Notes: a model not told the origin generated them from the sequence alone. Numbered from the stretch's first letter, positions 1 to 13,500 are shown. The stretch is DNA of 64,000 nucleotides from Amoebophrya sp. A120 (GCA_905178155.1 CAJINV010000002.1:10210146-10274145); one strand, 5' to 3'. Numbers and translations are program-made.

Positions 1-458
1 GCTTCAGTACATCACTAAACTTGTCGACGAGAAGAAGTCAGCCTCTCTGAGCCCTCTGTGAAACGTTTTCACGCCATCGGTCCGATGAATTGACGACCTG
101 TTTCAGTACGTTGTCAGGCCTTTTCGCTCGGTAGAATTTTTTTTTGGAGCAACGATACTTGCATACTCGGTTTTTTTGCCATGTAGTCTTTGACTGCCTG
201 TTTCTTGCGAGAATTATATGGAACGTTGAGAGTGGTCTGTCTCTCTTCTGTGAGCGAATTTTTTGTCCTGAGCAATACGAACCTTCCTCCCTCTCCCGCA
301 CAGTGTCCTCCTGGTCATCCTCCCGCATAGCACGGCGAGGTAAAGAGGAACCACGACCACAATAGATCTAGACTGAACATCAGCAGCGTACCGCCCTTTC
401 TTAGGTTAAGACAAAGTAAGTCTACTTTGACGTCGTAGGGAAAGAAATCACTGAGATA
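1..458. other. Left-edge region without a supported gene
   Basis: I see no coding exon here. The short open frames overlap on both strands, lack family features and have no clear splice context. The stretch holds the 5' flank of the thiolase gene, which starts at 459. Confidence 0.5.
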
Positions 459-2511
459 ATGAACCGTGCCAACGCGATCGCTAATCAAGTGGTCGCGCCC
501 AATTCGGTGCACGGTGTCCAGGGGCACGCTTCTGCAAAAGTCGGCGAGAAGAATGACAACGACGCTGTAATCTGTTGCACTTTGCGGACGGCCTTGTGCA
601 AAAACAAGAAGGGGAGCTTCAAGGTAGGTTTATCAAAAAGCGATATGCAAAACAAAATGGAAAGAAGTTGGTTGCATTAGTACTTCTAGTTTTTCCACCA
701 TCTACTTCATCATCGATAAAGGATGGATCTCATCAATTTTTCTTAAAACAAATTCTCAGGACACTCCCCCGGAGGAGCTGCTTGCGGCCTGCTACGAGGC
801 CATCGTGCAAAAGACGAAAATCGATCCGGCGTTGATCCAGGATGCGCAGATCGGGAACGTTTTGCAGGGCGGCGCCGGCGCCATGGCCGCCAGGATTGCG
901 CAGTTTATGGCGAAGTACCCGGCCAACACTTCCGCGGTGGCGGTCAACCGACAGTGCTCCAGCGGGTTGCAGTGCATCGCCAACGTGTCCGCCGCCATCA
1001 CGGCGGGACACTACGACGTGGCCATCGCTGGGGGCGTGGAGTCCATGAGCATGAACAGCATGATGGACACGATCAACCCCAAGAATTTGTCGGAGAAAAT
1101 CTTCGACACGGAGGGGGCGCAGGCCTGCCTCATTCCCATGGGCATCACGTCCGAAAACGTCGCGGCAAAGTACAACATCCCCCGCGCGAAGCAGGACGCG
1201 CTCGCCTTGAGCAGTCACCAAAAAGCGTTGAAGGCACAGGCGGAAGGTAATTACTACAACAAGGGATGATTTTGATATATGATCATGTGTTCGGTGAAAT
1301 AGAATCAGTGCGTCGAATAGTGAGAAACACATAATTTTCAGCAACATGTGTGGACCACGACTGCAGCTCTGCAGCATCCATCAGTATGCGTTTACAACGA
1401 TTGCGGAAATTTTCGTGCGTCAAAATCGAGTCCTCTGTCATCATCTTCTTGATCATCGTCTCACAATACTATAAACACTAGGTCTCTACGACGAAGAAAT
1501 TATCCCGGTTACGGTGACACTCAAGGACAAGAAGGCTGGCACGGAAAAGCAGATTACGGTCACCAAGGACGAGGGCCCGAGACCGGGCGTCAAGATCGAG
1601 GACCTGGCAAAGCTCGGACCGGCCTTCCAGAAGGGCGGAACTACAACCGCGGGGAACAGTTCCCAGACGACCGACGGGGCCGCGATGTGCCTCATCGCAT
1701 CAAGAAAAAAGGCGAAAGAGTACTTAGATACAGTTTGAATTTATTGCTGTTTCCCCATCACTCATACTAGGCTCTAACAAAGGTGAGTATTCATACATGG
1801 ATGCAGTTCGTAGTTGTGCTGCGAGTAGCTGCAAATTTATTATTTGCAATTCCGAACGGTACAAAAAAACTGCAGACTCGGACTTCCAATCGTTGGCAAG
1901 ATGATTTCTTTCGCCGTAGAGGGTTGTCCCCCGGACATCATGGGAATCGGCCCAGCTGTTGCTATTCCGTCAGCGCTGAAAAAGGCAGGACTCACCGTGA
2001 ACGATATCGACATTTTCGAAGTCAACGAGGCCTTCGCCAGTCAGGCGACCTACTCTGTCGAACACCTCGGTATTCCGGCCGCAAAACTGAATCCCAAGGT
2101 AAGCACTTCATATACGCTTTGGAATTCGTATATATGATATTGCGGTCCTGGCGCAGCTATATATATATTCATGGTCGGAAAACCAGGAGCTTCTTGCCGT
2201 TGCGTACACGTACTTTGCGTCCTTTATTGTGGATCATCATGATCATACTAGAACTAGATGTGTACACTCAGCAAAAGAACAATACATTCACCAGGTCGAT
2301 GATCACACGTTCAATGATAGATTGATTGGTGCTTCAAAACAAAAAATAGGGCGGCGCGATTGCACTTGGCCACCCATTGGGCGCCACGGGAGCACGAATG
2401 TGTGCGACACTGATGCCAGAGTTGAAGAGACAAAACAAAAAATTGGGCGTAATCTCGATGTGCATCGGCTCTGGCATGGGCGCGGCCGGGGTTTTCGAGC
2501 GTGAATACTAG
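459..2511 (+). CDS. 3-ketoacyl-CoA thiolase, peroxisomal type (five exons)
   Basis: This enzyme cleaves 3-ketoacyl-CoA with CoA to give acetyl-CoA and a shortened acyl-CoA, the last step of fatty-acid beta-oxidation. Exons are 459-623, 760-1246, 1482-1719, 1876-2098 and 2350-2511, all with GT-AG introns; they total 1275 nt, or 424 residues, the usual thiolase length. The nucleophilic cysteine is in RQCSSGLQC (about residue 121). The C-terminal signatures [23 protein letters not shown] and [10 protein letters not shown] hold the catalytic His and second Cys. The asparagine-proline-x-glycine-glycine run formed across the last junction matches peroxisomal ACAA1/POT1 rather than acetoacetyl-CoA thiolase. 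The 1719/1876 junction gives KKAKELGLPIVG, like ACAA1. I see no PTS1 at the C-terminus (ends REREY-like, not SKL) and no clear PTS2, so peroxisomal location is inferred from family only. Confidence 0.93.
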
Positions 2512-3759
2512 GGCTTGATTCTGCAAATTCATATGTTGTACCTGCTCCACATCTTTTGTGGCGTTTTTTTGTGGTTTGCAGTGCTACTTTTTAACAAGAA
2601 AAAGCCCCGACTGAAACTTCTTTTCCGCAGAGCACAGACACAATTGCGCATGGGTAACAGAATCGCCATAACCAGGATGGCCTGACTTCATTATCCTGTC
2701 AACTTTGACATCAAGATCAACGTAAAGAAAAAGATAGTGTGAGGGTAGTATCTAAACCCGAAGACATCACAATTTATTTTCAAAGACATTGACATCACCA
2801 ACGGAATTAGTATCAATAACAATCACTCCGGGGAGGGTTTTTTTCATAGCCACGACAGACCTTTTTTTTTTGTGTATCACAACTACTTTTTGCAAAAGTG
2901 AATTTTCCACCTTTTCCCTGTGTGGCCAGAGCCGCACTCTCGATGGGCGCAGCCTTTTGTTACGACCTATTTTTTGCACCGGAGCATGGTTTCAATTTCA
3001 ATTCACAGATTTGACCCCGAGATAGACTTCGCAATTTTTGATGCGACCTTCACCCTGCCCTTGACATGTTATTTATCACTACACGGCGCATGGAAAACTT
3101 CTAGAATGTTTAAGGGAACTAAACAAGTACAGGAATAGCTGGTCGCGTTTCAGTTGAAAAAAACACACCTCACGTCAGCCCGCCCTGTGGGTGGTGCAGC
3201 TTCGTTGCTAGTTCTTACGGGAAATGTGAACACGTAAAACAACTATGGGTCATAAACTACTCGGAGGGCACGACCGAGCATGCTTGCTTGATTTCTTAGC
3301 GGAATCAAGTAAGATGTCGTCTGGAAACGCCGCATTGAATGGCTAGAGGCAAGCGGCAAGAAAAACTTGTTCGCTGGTAGCGTGGTCTTCGGAATCGCAT
3401 TGCTATACATAGGCTTCCACACCCACACATCAATGTAGAGTGCAAGGTTCTTCTGACCGTGCATAGGACGACCCATCGGTACCTCATTGAGTCAGTTTAG
3501 TTGGATGAGAGACACAGACAGAAATGAAGTGTGATTGAGTCGCGTCTTGAAGAGATCGCCGTGATGTCTCTGGTTGTCGCCGGTATGGAGCGTACCTCCT
3601 CATCGATCGACGCTGAAATACGCACATGATCTTTTGAAGACCTACGCACTCTCTAGAGAGAATTCAATCTTCTAGCCTAGTTGCGGTTCGTCTGGTCCCT
3701 CCCCCTCGTCAAGTCCGGTTTGATGTCAACGACACAGTGAAAATCTCAAGAAAAGCAGT
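2512..3759. other. Intergenic region, no gene seen
   Basis: About 1.25 kb between the thiolase and the next gene. Open frames are short, overlap on both strands and show no recognisable domain or splice pattern. I see no repeats or RNA genes. Confidence 0.5.
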
Positions 3760-6164
3760 ATGGCTTCGTTTTTCGCGGAGCTGGTGGAGGGCTTTTCGGC
3801 TGATTATGCCCTGAAGCCCGCCGAATTCAAGCAGGCGGAAAGCATCAAGGAGAAGAAGATCAGCTACGGAAGGGTCTCGGAGCTGGTGAGTCAGTTTGAG
3901 GGACTAAAGGGAAAAAGCGGAAAGAGTAGTGGAAGTACATCTTCTCCGACCGGCGACCTTGCACAGCACCCGACTATAGGAGCGACAGCGGTACTACAAC
4001 TGCGGGAGCAAGAGTCCTCCTCCTGCACGGAATCTGCTAGCAGCACTGCAATATCTCACAGAAAAAAGCTGGCAGGGCATATTTGTAATGCAAAAATAAA
4101 TTTAAATACACAGAAAAACCTGTCATGGGCGACCTCGTAGCATGCTATTTCGGGTATGCAATACAAGTTTTTTTGTCTATTTATTTTTGCATTACAGCCA
4201 GCTTTTTTCTCTGGGATATGCAATCGCTCCAATCACCGGAAACATTTCGAGTTCCAGCTCCTCCTCCGGTGAGGAGCAGGGCACCTCGGCCTGGGGCCCA
4301 TCTTCTCGTGGTGCCGAAAACGGAGCGGCTTATCATGCGCAAGTGCATCTTCAACGGCGCCGGGCGCCGACAACTGCCGAACAGGAAGGAGACAATCCCT
4401 TCCTCGATTTTGCTTCGGGACTGTTCAACAGCTTGGTCAGCGGCGACTTTGAGTGGACGGATGGAGGCAGTAGCAGTAACGCGAACAGGAGACAAAGCAG
4501 ACCACCTGAGCAGCACCACGACCAGGGGTCCGCACTTTTCACGAGGGTCGCGACGAGTGACGAACCGATGACCCACACCAGCGCGCCCGCGCCCCACCCG
4601 GACCCGCTGCGAGCGCAAGGTTTATTTCCAATGCCACCGGAGCGACAGCCTGTTGCACAGGAGGAACCAGATGACATAGCGCACCCGGGAGGTGCGCCGG
4701 AACACTTGCAGTCGCCGAAATTATCCCACTCGTCAAGCTCCTCAGCAGCCACGCCGCCACGCACCGACGCAATGATTGCGTCGCCCGCTGCGGGCCGCGC
4801 TACCTCAACGACCTTTTCACCCGACCCGCCGCCGTCGAGCAACAAGAAGCTCCTTTCATCCGCCCCTGCACCGCCTTCAAACTCGCAGTTCGCTGCCGTG
4901 ATGCGGATAGAAAGAGAGTGGTACGAGAAGGGGGATGAGGAAATAAACGCGACCTGCTCCTCCGGCGCAGATGATGGGGTAACCGGAAGTAGTCAGAATA
5001 GGGTATCAGGCTCCTCGTCGACGAACACCGATATTGACGCCCGCCTGGAGAAGTTTCTCGCGCGTTTTGCTGACTACCAGACGGAAATCGTGAAGTTGCC
5101 GTCGGCGGCGTCGTCTTCGGCCGATGTCGGTAAACTAGTTATCCGGATTTGTCGTTTTTGATTCCTTTTTCGTTTCAAAACGGAATATCTCGTGCTGTGG
5201 AGGTTTGAGTGCTCGTAAAAAAATAGCATGATAATTATTCCAAACGAGTAGAAGAACGGAACCTTGTGCATAGATGCTTTTGGCATCATTATGCGTTACG
5301 ACTTCATCTGCACGATCATGAACAACAGGCTCCAGAGGAGGTCTCGTCACTGACCATCGGGCAACTACCGCACCGGCAGCAAACACGTACCGCATCCGCG
5401 GCCGCGACGTGGTGCTCCACTGGAACACGGACAGCTACTTCCTCGAGGTGATTGACGGGCCGATGCGGCAAAATTTGGAAGATTACCTGGTCACAGGTGA
5501 CGTCTCCACCGCACGGTACGACGAGCTTTCCCCGCTGAAGAAGCTGAACAAGTTCACCGACGCCAGTAGCTCCGCGAAAAAGCAGTTTTCCTTCAACGAC
5601 CACGAGTGTTCCTACAACCGCATCGAGGCGATGCGCGTCGCGAAGGAGCAGGCGAAGCTGCGCGCGAAGATGTCGGCATCGAATAGTTACACCGGAGAAA
5701 GCGGGTTGGGAGGCTCGATAAGCACAAGCAGCGTCCAGGCTTTTAGCAGGTATACTGAATTTTTATGCTAGGCGGGATCGATCTGCTTGTGTTCGTGTTG
5801 ACGTGTTATCGGCGCGTACGAAACCATGACAAAGTCATGCAGGGCTACTAGATAAAAACAGCATCAAGTGAATTTATTTACTCATTTCCGCAAACCGTAA
5901 ATAAACTCAAACTCCAGGTATCGTAAATGGCACGAAGCCGCGCTGAAGAAGGAAGCGCCGATCGACGCTTATGGCAATCGTGTGGAGCAATCGACCGGGC
6001 TTTCGTCGTACTTTGGCAGCATGTTTCAAAGTGACGCGGGGAGCAGCATGGTGACCGAAAGAGAGACCGGTATAGAGCGCCAAGGCACCGAGGTAAACAC
6101 AGACCCGGTAATGTACACCCCACCTGTAATGCTGAATCCTTTAGGAAGTTATGCCGCTCTGTAG
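3760..6164 (+). CDS. Hypothetical low-complexity protein interrupted by an introner
   Basis: I do not recognise the family. Exons are 3760-4047, 4220-5129, 5380-5749 and 5918-6164, totalling 1815 nt (604 residues). The first intron is the mobile element at 4052-4218; removing it with one TGCAA copy keeps the frame (AGC ACT GCA ATC GCT). The other two introns are GT-AG. The N-terminus (MASFFAELVEGFSADYALKP) and the last 200 residues look structured. The middle (about residues 100-390) is Ser/Ala/Pro-rich low complexity. The C-terminal part contains DVVLHWNTDSYFLEVIDGPM and a Lys/Arg/Glu-rich helix. The model rests on frame consistency, so the product is fairly secure even though the function is unknown. 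Confidence 0.75.
4052..4218 (+). mobile_element. Introner element in the hypothetical gene (167 bp)
   Basis: The ends TATCTCACAGAAAAAAGCTG and the complement of CAGCTTTTTTCTCTGGGATA form a terminal inverted repeat. A second inverted pair lies inside (TGTAATGCAAAAATAAAT against ATTTATTTTTGCATTACA), so the whole element can fold into a hairpin. The duplication TGCAA flanks it at 4047-4051 and 4219-4223. Excision of 172 nt restores an open frame. No register of the junction gives GT...AG. Confidence 0.92.
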
Positions 6165-7203
6165 TGCGTGCAGTGTGAAAACGAAAACTCAAGCTCGAAA
6201 CTTTTTCTAGACGAAGAAGCAGCTCGAGCGAAAATCGGTCTGAAGTGTACAAAAATGTAAAGATCTCAAGTATCACATCTTGATCTTCCAAAACCTTCCG
6301 ATATGCGGGCTCTTGTGCGGTGCACCAGGTGCGCAGATCCAAGGATGGAATAAGAAGCAAAAAAAACGAACAAGGCCCCCCGTCGGGGGCTTCTGCTGTG
6401 TCACCCGTAAACAAGGATCGTCGCGATGCAACTCTGCGGAGGTTTCAACACAGGAAACACCAAAAGAAAAATGTCAAAATTTGCAACACCGGAAGTTCTT
6501 TCGGTATGCGACACAACTGACGACAAGGTGATAGAGATGGCGATGTTGTCAGTAAAATTCTTGGAGCGTGGATGTGCGTGATCCGAAAATTCGAAGTTCA
6601 TCGACATCAGTCAATGTAGAAATCAATGCTAAAGCTAAATGACCGTCGCTACGAGTTTTCTGTGCGAAAGTCGGTCGCTTGTGCGCTATTTTTGAAAAAG
6701 ATCTCTCGGAAGATAGCGGAAAATAAATTCTCGGTGCAAGCGCCATGAGGAATCTCTGACTCGGTTTTGAAATTCGGATCAATTGCGACACAACATCCAT
6801 TCGAAATTCGATCACTATGCATCCTCCTCAAAAAAGAGTGCAAAATGACGGGGAGTCCCCTCAACATAATAACCAGCAACCCGACAGCTAGCCTCTTTTG
6901 AACAACTTAGTAGACTTCAACTTAGAAAACTAATTCGGATTTCCAATATCGCTTTCGTGTATTGAATCTAGCCCTGCACATCCGTCGAAAAGTGTTCTTT
7001 ACTTTGCATCATCTGCATCAATTTGAATTTGCAACCACGACCACGCTACAGACATATTTTGACTTCCTGCATATTCTGCTTCAAATTTCGCACTTACCAT
7101 ATCTTTTCCGTCGACGTCCTCAGTTTTTTGCTACTGGAAGACAAACCTGCATAAGTACTCACGTTCTGTTGTTCCTCACTCACAAAAAAGCACGCACGAT
7201 AAA
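6165..7203. other. Intergenic region, no gene seen
   Basis: About 1 kb of moderately AT-rich sequence with only short conflicting open frames. It includes the 5' flank of the 7204 gene. No element or RNA gene recognised. Confidence 0.5.
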
Positions 7204-9066
7204 ATGACTGTGTTGTCGAAGATGCTTGCTCACACCGCGGTCGCGGTGACTTTGTCCCGTGCCGTCTCGTTGCGATCTGGTACGCAGACCCCCCCGCCGC
7301 ACGGAAATAATAACGCCGCTGCGGCCAGTACGGGTACGACTCCAAGCACTCCCGGCACGAACCTCTCGGGCTCGGAAACGCACGACATCTGGGGGGACAA
7401 TCCTCTGTCGGAGACTGACAGAGCCTTGCTGCTATGGAACCTGATGCGCATGCATGGGCGAGAAGTAGAACCTGAAAACAACTATGTTGCCCCGCCACCA
7501 CCCGAAAATGGTACAACCGGAGGAGCTGCTCCCAGCAATCTTCCGGAGGGCCTCGGTCCCATGACCGCCGCGGACATCCAAAATTTGGTGCGCAACGTAC
7601 AGCCCACGAACAATTTCAATGGCCTGTACAACACCATCACCGACGTGCCGCCGCGCCCCGTGATGGACGCCGCAACTTCGCTCGTGAGTCAGCAACAGAA
7701 TTATGGCGCTTACATTCCGCCCGTCGTCCCCGCGAACCTGCTGCAACCGCAGCCGCAGCGTATTCTCGGACCGTCGAACCTAACCGACCAACCGCAGAAC
7801 TACGGTGCTTACATACCACCAATCGTCGCGGAGCCGGAGTTGCAACAGCCGCAACCACGCCGCATCTTGCAGTTTTTGCCCGAGTCTCCAGAGGACACCA
7901 ACCTGGAGCAGACGCCGCAATCCATGGTGCGGTATGTCAATCCCGCCTTCCAGGCAGTTTACGGAGAGGAGTTGGAAAGGCCTCAAGCGGACCTCATCGC
8001 CGCAAGAGAGCGGGAACAGGCCGAACACTTGTTCGAGACCCCACTGCGGAACGCAAATCCTGGGCCGGGCCGGTGGGCGCAGGACCAGAATGGTCGGGTG
8101 GGCGACACCCCGTGGGCGCTCTTGGGCGTGAACGAGGACCGGATGCGGCGGTTCAGGGAGCGAGAGGCGAGGCGGCAGGACCTTATGCAAAATGGGCGCG
8201 ATGAAGGTGTGGTCCGGAGCCTCTTCGGCGCGGGTGCTGGGACGGAAGAGGAACTACCTGTTCCGGTTGTGGATCATGCGGTCGAGGAAAATGACGACAA
8301 TCTCTCGGTCGCGACCCTGTTGTCTCCCCGCGGTCTGAATGGTGCGGAACATGGCCACGTCAACAGTCCGGCTACTTCGGAAGCAACGTTTGCCGTGCCA
8401 GTTGCCGGGTCGCCGCAGTCTATGGCCGCCGGGTCGCCGCAGTCTATCGCGTCCATGGTGGAATACCCGGCTGCTCGCCCAGATTCTCGTCCTCCGTCCC
8501 CTTCCCGTCTTACCAGGCGAAACGTTGCGCTCTACCTCGAGGACAATACCAACCTTGCCTCCCGTGCGGAAAGCGGCGTTGGCAGCGTCCCGCAGACTCC
8601 GTCCGCCAAACGCGCGCATGGCCGCGCCGCGCGTCGCAGCAGAACAAGCTTGAGTAAGAGACGAGGTGCGACGTCGTCACGGTCCTCGTCCTCCGGCCGC
8701 ACGCCCCGCAGCAGAAGCGTAACGCCGCTGGGTGCGTCTGCCCCGTCCGAGCAAATCGCTGAGGTCGCCAGTCCGATGCGTCGTGGCGTTCTGCGTCGGG
8801 GACAGGAGGTACGTGTCAATCCGCCAGAGAACTCAGGCAAGGCCACCAGAGATATCAGTGCGAGCGCCGCTACCTTGATGCATTCGACCGCAACTTCTAA
8901 TCAGTTCGCGTCGACTCTCAACACCTTGAGCGCCTCGCAGCCGGCTTCCTATTCCACTCGCCCCAATCTGGTGAAGACCCCGGGGGGCAAAATCTGGGAG
9001 AAGCTGGGGCCCAAACCAGGACACGGTTACAGGCTGAAATACATTCCCGCCCAAAAAAAGTTGTAG
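7204..9066 (+). CDS. Secreted Pro/Gln/Asn-rich low-complexity protein
   Basis: A single-exon frame of 620 residues with no family I recognise. Residues 1-22 (MTVLSKMLAHTAVAVTLSRA then VS) look like a signal peptide. The rest is dominated by Pro, Gln, Asn, Ser and Ala. Two imperfect tandem copies of a roughly 32-residue unit lie at about 159-190 and 191-222; each carries QNYGAYIPP, then a QPQPxRIL motif. A short doublet GSPQSM/GSPQSI lies near residue 405. The region at about 475-535 is Arg/Ser-rich and basic, like a linker or nucleic-acid-binding tail. A surface or secreted protein is possible. Coding status is supported by the length of the frame and its GC-rich codon use relative to the flanks. 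Confidence 0.75.
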   Translation: MTVLSKMLAHTAVAVTLSRAVSLRSGTQTPPPHGNNNAAAASTGTTPSTPGTNLSGSETHDIWGDNPLSETDRALLLWNLMRMHGREVEPENNYVAPPPPENGTTGGAAPSNLPEGLGPMTAADIQNLVRNVQPTNNFNGLYNTITDVPPRPVMDAATSLVSQQQNYGAYIPPVVPANLLQPQPQRILGPSNLTDQPQNYGAYIPPIVAEPELQQPQPRRILQFLPESPEDTNLEQTPQSMVRYVNPAFQAVYGEELERPQADLIAAREREQAEHLFETPLRNANPGPGRWAQDQNGRVGDTPWALLGVNEDRMRRFREREARRQDLMQNGRDEGVVRSLFGAGAGTEEELPVPVVDHAVEENDDNLSVATLLSPRGLNGAEHGHVNSPATSEATFAVPVAGSPQSMAAGSPQSIASMVEYPAARPDSRPPSPSRLTRRNVALYLEDNTNLASRAESGVGSVPQTPSAKRAHGRAARRSRTSLSKRRGATSSRSSSSGRTPRSRSVTPLGASAPSEQIAEVASPMRRGVLRRGQEVRVNPPENSGKATRDISASAATLMHSTATSNQFASTLNTLSASQPASYSTRPNLVKTPGGKIWEKLGPKPGHGYRLKYIPAQKKL

Positions 9067-10572
9067 GTGCGTTATGTTGTTGAGTAGAAATCGAAGTTTG
9101 AGAACAAAGTCAAAATTTGGTCTAGTAGCTGCTCTTTGTAGTAGCCATTTCATAATATCTACCTGGCTTCGCGCTAGAGAATAAGTTAAAGAATTAAGTC
9201 TATGATGCTTCTATCGCTACGGCTGCGTAGGTCAATTAAACGTAAACCAGTATGGTGTTGCAAGCTAATTAAAACTTGATGTAAGATACGGCTGCTGTTG
9301 CTGAGCCATTTGTTGTACTCGTCTATCTTTTTTCTGCATTCCCCTGCCTTGGACTTACAAATTAGTAGCAACAGTACCGTCATGTGACTTCTATCTTCCA
9401 GACAAAACGAAGTCGCTCGTCTTGAAACTCCAATGCACAAATTCTATAGCCATTTTTAGCACCGCTCTAGTTTTTCTTTTCTGAAAACCATGCAGAGTTT
9501 TTGCGCAAGGTAAGTAGCGGATTCCTTGCATTCCTTCGTATCTTTCTCAGACAGCAATCTTTCAGCTTAGACATTGCAATACGAGATTGTAGTTCCCTAA
9601 CATGAGTAGAGACGATGACGAAGAAATTCAAAATGAATACAAAAACGCATGCAGAAACAGCCGTTCCTTGCGGAACTTGAATAAAACCAATCGTGGTTCG
9701 GATTCTGTTCTCCTTGTCTTGTCTTTGGATCCGTGATGTCAAATCAAGTTCATCGTTGTTCATCCATCGTGTAGTTGATGTGGCACCGTGCAGCTACATT
9801 GTTCGTCATGTGTGCACCCTCTTGTTGATATATGTGTCCTCATAGCATTTGTCGGGGAAAGGCAGTCCAGTTTTGGTATTAGCACATAGATTTAGTCGCA
9901 GTCCTTTGTGTTGATTGGTTTCGACGAGCATGAAATACGAAAGCTACCGTGTTAGAATTCTTCCGCAGTCGGTTCACATTCATGAAAAGATCCCAAGAGA
10001 AGAACGCAGGAGACCAGTGCAGGCAGATGCAGATCTTATTTGTTTTGAATTATGCATTGAATATAATCGGTTATCCTCGTATCTTCATTCCCCCAGAGGC
10101 AGGAACCATAACGTCTTCGAATCTACTACGGCGCGATTGTCTCGTGAATTTGTACTACCCCTTTGCCTCTCTCAATGTGAATCTCTCAATCCATATTTTC
10201 TGAGCTCTTTGCTCTTTCTTTTCTACATTGTTTGATTTCCGTGAAGTTAAAGCTATCTTTTGGTTTTTAATACTATCTACCCCGTTTAGTACAGACACAG
10301 CAACTTGAGCTTGTCATTGCCGTGCTTCGAAGATTTTCATTTTCTCCTGGGTGGCCGGTCACTGCTAAAACGGGCGGTGAAACGTCACCCGGTGTGCAGA
10401 TGAGATTCATCTTGTTTGCAGATATTCTTACCTTCAGGATTGCTCAATAGTATGCGAGAGGATTTTTCCCGCTCACCTTAAGAAGCGCACACGTCATTCA
10501 TTTTCTCCTGTGACAAAAACTGAATCGATTGAGGCTGAACTACTTATATCAAAACCCTGGAACTACAACATA
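9067..10572. other. Intergenic region, no gene seen
   Basis: About 1.5 kb of sequence with lower GC than the flanking coding regions and only short overlapping open frames. An in-frame ATG at 10510 could extend the next gene by 21 residues, but the ATG at 10573 sits directly before the conserved domain and is preferred. No repeats recognised. Confidence 0.5.
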
Positions 10573-13500
10573 ATGGCCCCTACCACCCCCGCCCCCTCTC
10601 CACCAGCCAAGTTTTCTTTTTTCGTTGACCGCGGGGGTACGTTCACGGATTTCCTGATTTTGAATCACAAGGACAATTCCCTGGATACGTTGAAACTGTT
10701 GTCCGTTGACCCGAAGAACTACGACGATGCCCCCATCGAGGGCATTCGCCGCACCCTGGACACGCATCCGGATTCAGAGCTGCGGGGGAAACTGCCGCGG
10801 GGCAAAAAGATCCCGCCGAGGTACGTCAACTCGATCCGCATGGGCACCACCGTGGCCACGAACGCGTTGTTGGAAAAGGAGGGGGCGCGGGTGCTGTACA
10901 TAACCACCAAGGGACATGAAGACATGCTCAAGATCGGCAACCAGAGCAGGCCGGACATCTTCGACTTGGAAGTGAAAACGCATGGGATGCTGTACGAGAA
11001 TGTCGTCGGAGTGGACGAACGGGTGGTCGTGGGGAGGGACTCCGTCGATTGTGCGAAGAAGAGGATGTCGGAAACATCGCTGGCACGACGGCGAGGAGCA
11101 GTAGAGGAGGTCAAAGCGGAGAAATCTACAGCAGCCAGCACTGTGGTCTCCGAAGATATTTCTGCACCAGCAGAATCTCTTTCGTCGTCCAGTGAAAAAC
11201 AGCTGCCAATCTTTGTTGAGAAGGCACTGCCGTTGGACCTGGAAGACGGTGACCATCGGAAGTTGGAGTTGCAGAAAGAGTTGGAAAGTAAAATATCGGC
11301 CTTGATGTCTTCCGGCAGAGAAGGTGTCGAGAACATCGAGTCCTCTCAAAAATCTCGTGCTGAGATTGAGAATGACGAGGACGCAGGAACCACAGAAAAT
11401 AACACTACGACTACAAGAATACGAAATAAAGATAAATCACCTGCGCGTGCGGCCTCGACATCCACACCAGCTAGGCCAACCAGCATTGCGATAAACCTGC
11501 TTCATTCGTACCTGTACCCGAAGCACGAGAAAAGGCTCGCCGCGTATTTGAAAAAAAATCTGAAACAGAAGTTCATTTCAACTTCCTCGCAACTGTGTCC
11601 GATGAAGAAAGCCGTGCCCCGAGGCTTCACAACCTGCGTAGATGCCTACTTGACGCCGAAAATCCTCGAGTACGTAGAGCAGTTTTGCGACGGGTTCGAC
11701 AAGCAGAACGGGCACGAGTTCCGCGAATTCTACGAGAAGAAGCTGCTGTTCATGCAGTCCGACGGGGGACTCACAAACATCGACAATTTCACCGGTTTTC
11801 GCGCCATCGTCTCCGGCCCGGCGGGCGGATGCGTGGGCTTCTCGCGGACGACACCGAGATTTCAGTTCAGGAGGGACAGCGACCACGACGGCGACGAGGA
11901 GCCTCAAAAAACTCAGGACGATGTGTTGCTGAAAAAAGAAAAATCTGCCCCTCCTCTTGAAAATAACCGCCGGCTCTACCTCCCTATCATCGGTTTCGAC
12001 ATGGGCGGGACTTCTACCGACGTGTCCCGGTTCGATCCGAATAACGGAGAAAACAACTTCGACCAAGTGCTGGAAACCACCATTGCCGGGTACACCATCC
12101 AGGCCCCGCAGCTGGACATCAACACGGTTGCGGCGGGCGGTGGCAGCCGCCTCTGGTTCCGGAACAACATCATGGATGTGGGCCCCGAATCCGCGAAGGC
12201 GCACCCGGGACCGGTCTGCTACAAAAAGCACGGCTACCTCGCGGTCACCGACGCCAACGTAATTCTCGGCCGGGTGTTGCCGATGTACTTTCCGAAAATC
12301 TTCGGGGAAAAGGAGAACGAGGCACTGGACAGGGAGCTCGCGTATGGAGAGCTCGAGAAAATGATAATGATTTCTTCCGGTAATAAGGAGAAACAATCAT
12401 CTATTTCCGCGTACCCCGTCGAGGACGCGGCCGCGGGGTTTCTGAAGATCGCGAACGAGAAGATGTGTCGCCCGATTCGGGAGCTCGCGGAATCGCGGGG
12501 TTTCGACGTTAAAGCGCACGTGCTTGCCTGTTTCGGCGGGGCGGGCCCGCAGCACGTGTGTCAGATCGCGAAGCAGCTTGGCATCGAGAAGGCCTTCGTA
12601 CACAAGCACTCCGGGATTCTGTCCGCGTACGGGATGGGCTTGGCGGACGTCAGCAAGGAGTTTTCGATCGCAGCGGCGACTGTCGAGGGTCTGGATTGCG
12701 TCCTGAAAAAGCAGCCTGGTGATTTTTCCTCCTCGTTGCCGTCGAGAAATCTGCGTGAAAAAAGCAGACCCGCGACACGTGCGACTACTACTCACCACGA
12801 TGCCCCCTATGCGCAGCAAGTCAGCCTCTTTGAGAAAACCTTCGAGCAGCTGGAGCGACAATGCCGCCAGGTGTTGCGCGAAGCGGGATTTGAAAAGGAC
12901 GAAGATTGCCTGTTCCAGTTTTACCTGCACTTGCGCTACCGGGGGAACGACAACCTGCTGATGGTAGAAGCAACTGCACCAGCAGCACCAGGACTGGACA
13001 GAGCTTCGGAGACCATAAACTTGAGTAGCTCGAAAAAATCTTCACCGCGGCCCTGGCTCTTCGATTTCCACGGAGCCTTCAAGCGGTTATTTGCGCAGAC
13101 CTATGGTTTCGCGCTGGCCGACACGCGCGAAATTCTTGTCGAGGATTTCCGCGTCAAGGGAACGGGCAGGATTCAGGACAAGATACTGGTAAGGAAGGAG
13201 GACGCAGCTCATGCTTCCTCGAAAAATAAGGCCGACGTCGAGGATACACTAACGGAACGGAAACAAAACAAGCCTTCATCTTCTCCGAAGCGCATGAAAA
13301 CTGTGAAACAAGAACAACACGACGATCCGTTTCCGCAGCGCAGACACGCCCGCTGTGCCGCGGTCCACAAAATGTACGATGCGGAGGGGAGAAAGTACGT
13401 CAGTGCGCCGGTATTCTTCGTTTCACCGCCCAAGGAAAATCCTCTTGCGACCGGCAGAAACACGACGGGCTTCTTGGGAGAAGTATCTGCACACATGGAC

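Noticed and set aside
1720-1784. 12-nt micro-exon GCTCTAACAAAG in the thiolase gene
   Set aside because: Joining it creates an in-frame stop, whereas one intron from 1720 to 1875 gives the conserved ELGLPIVG block directly.
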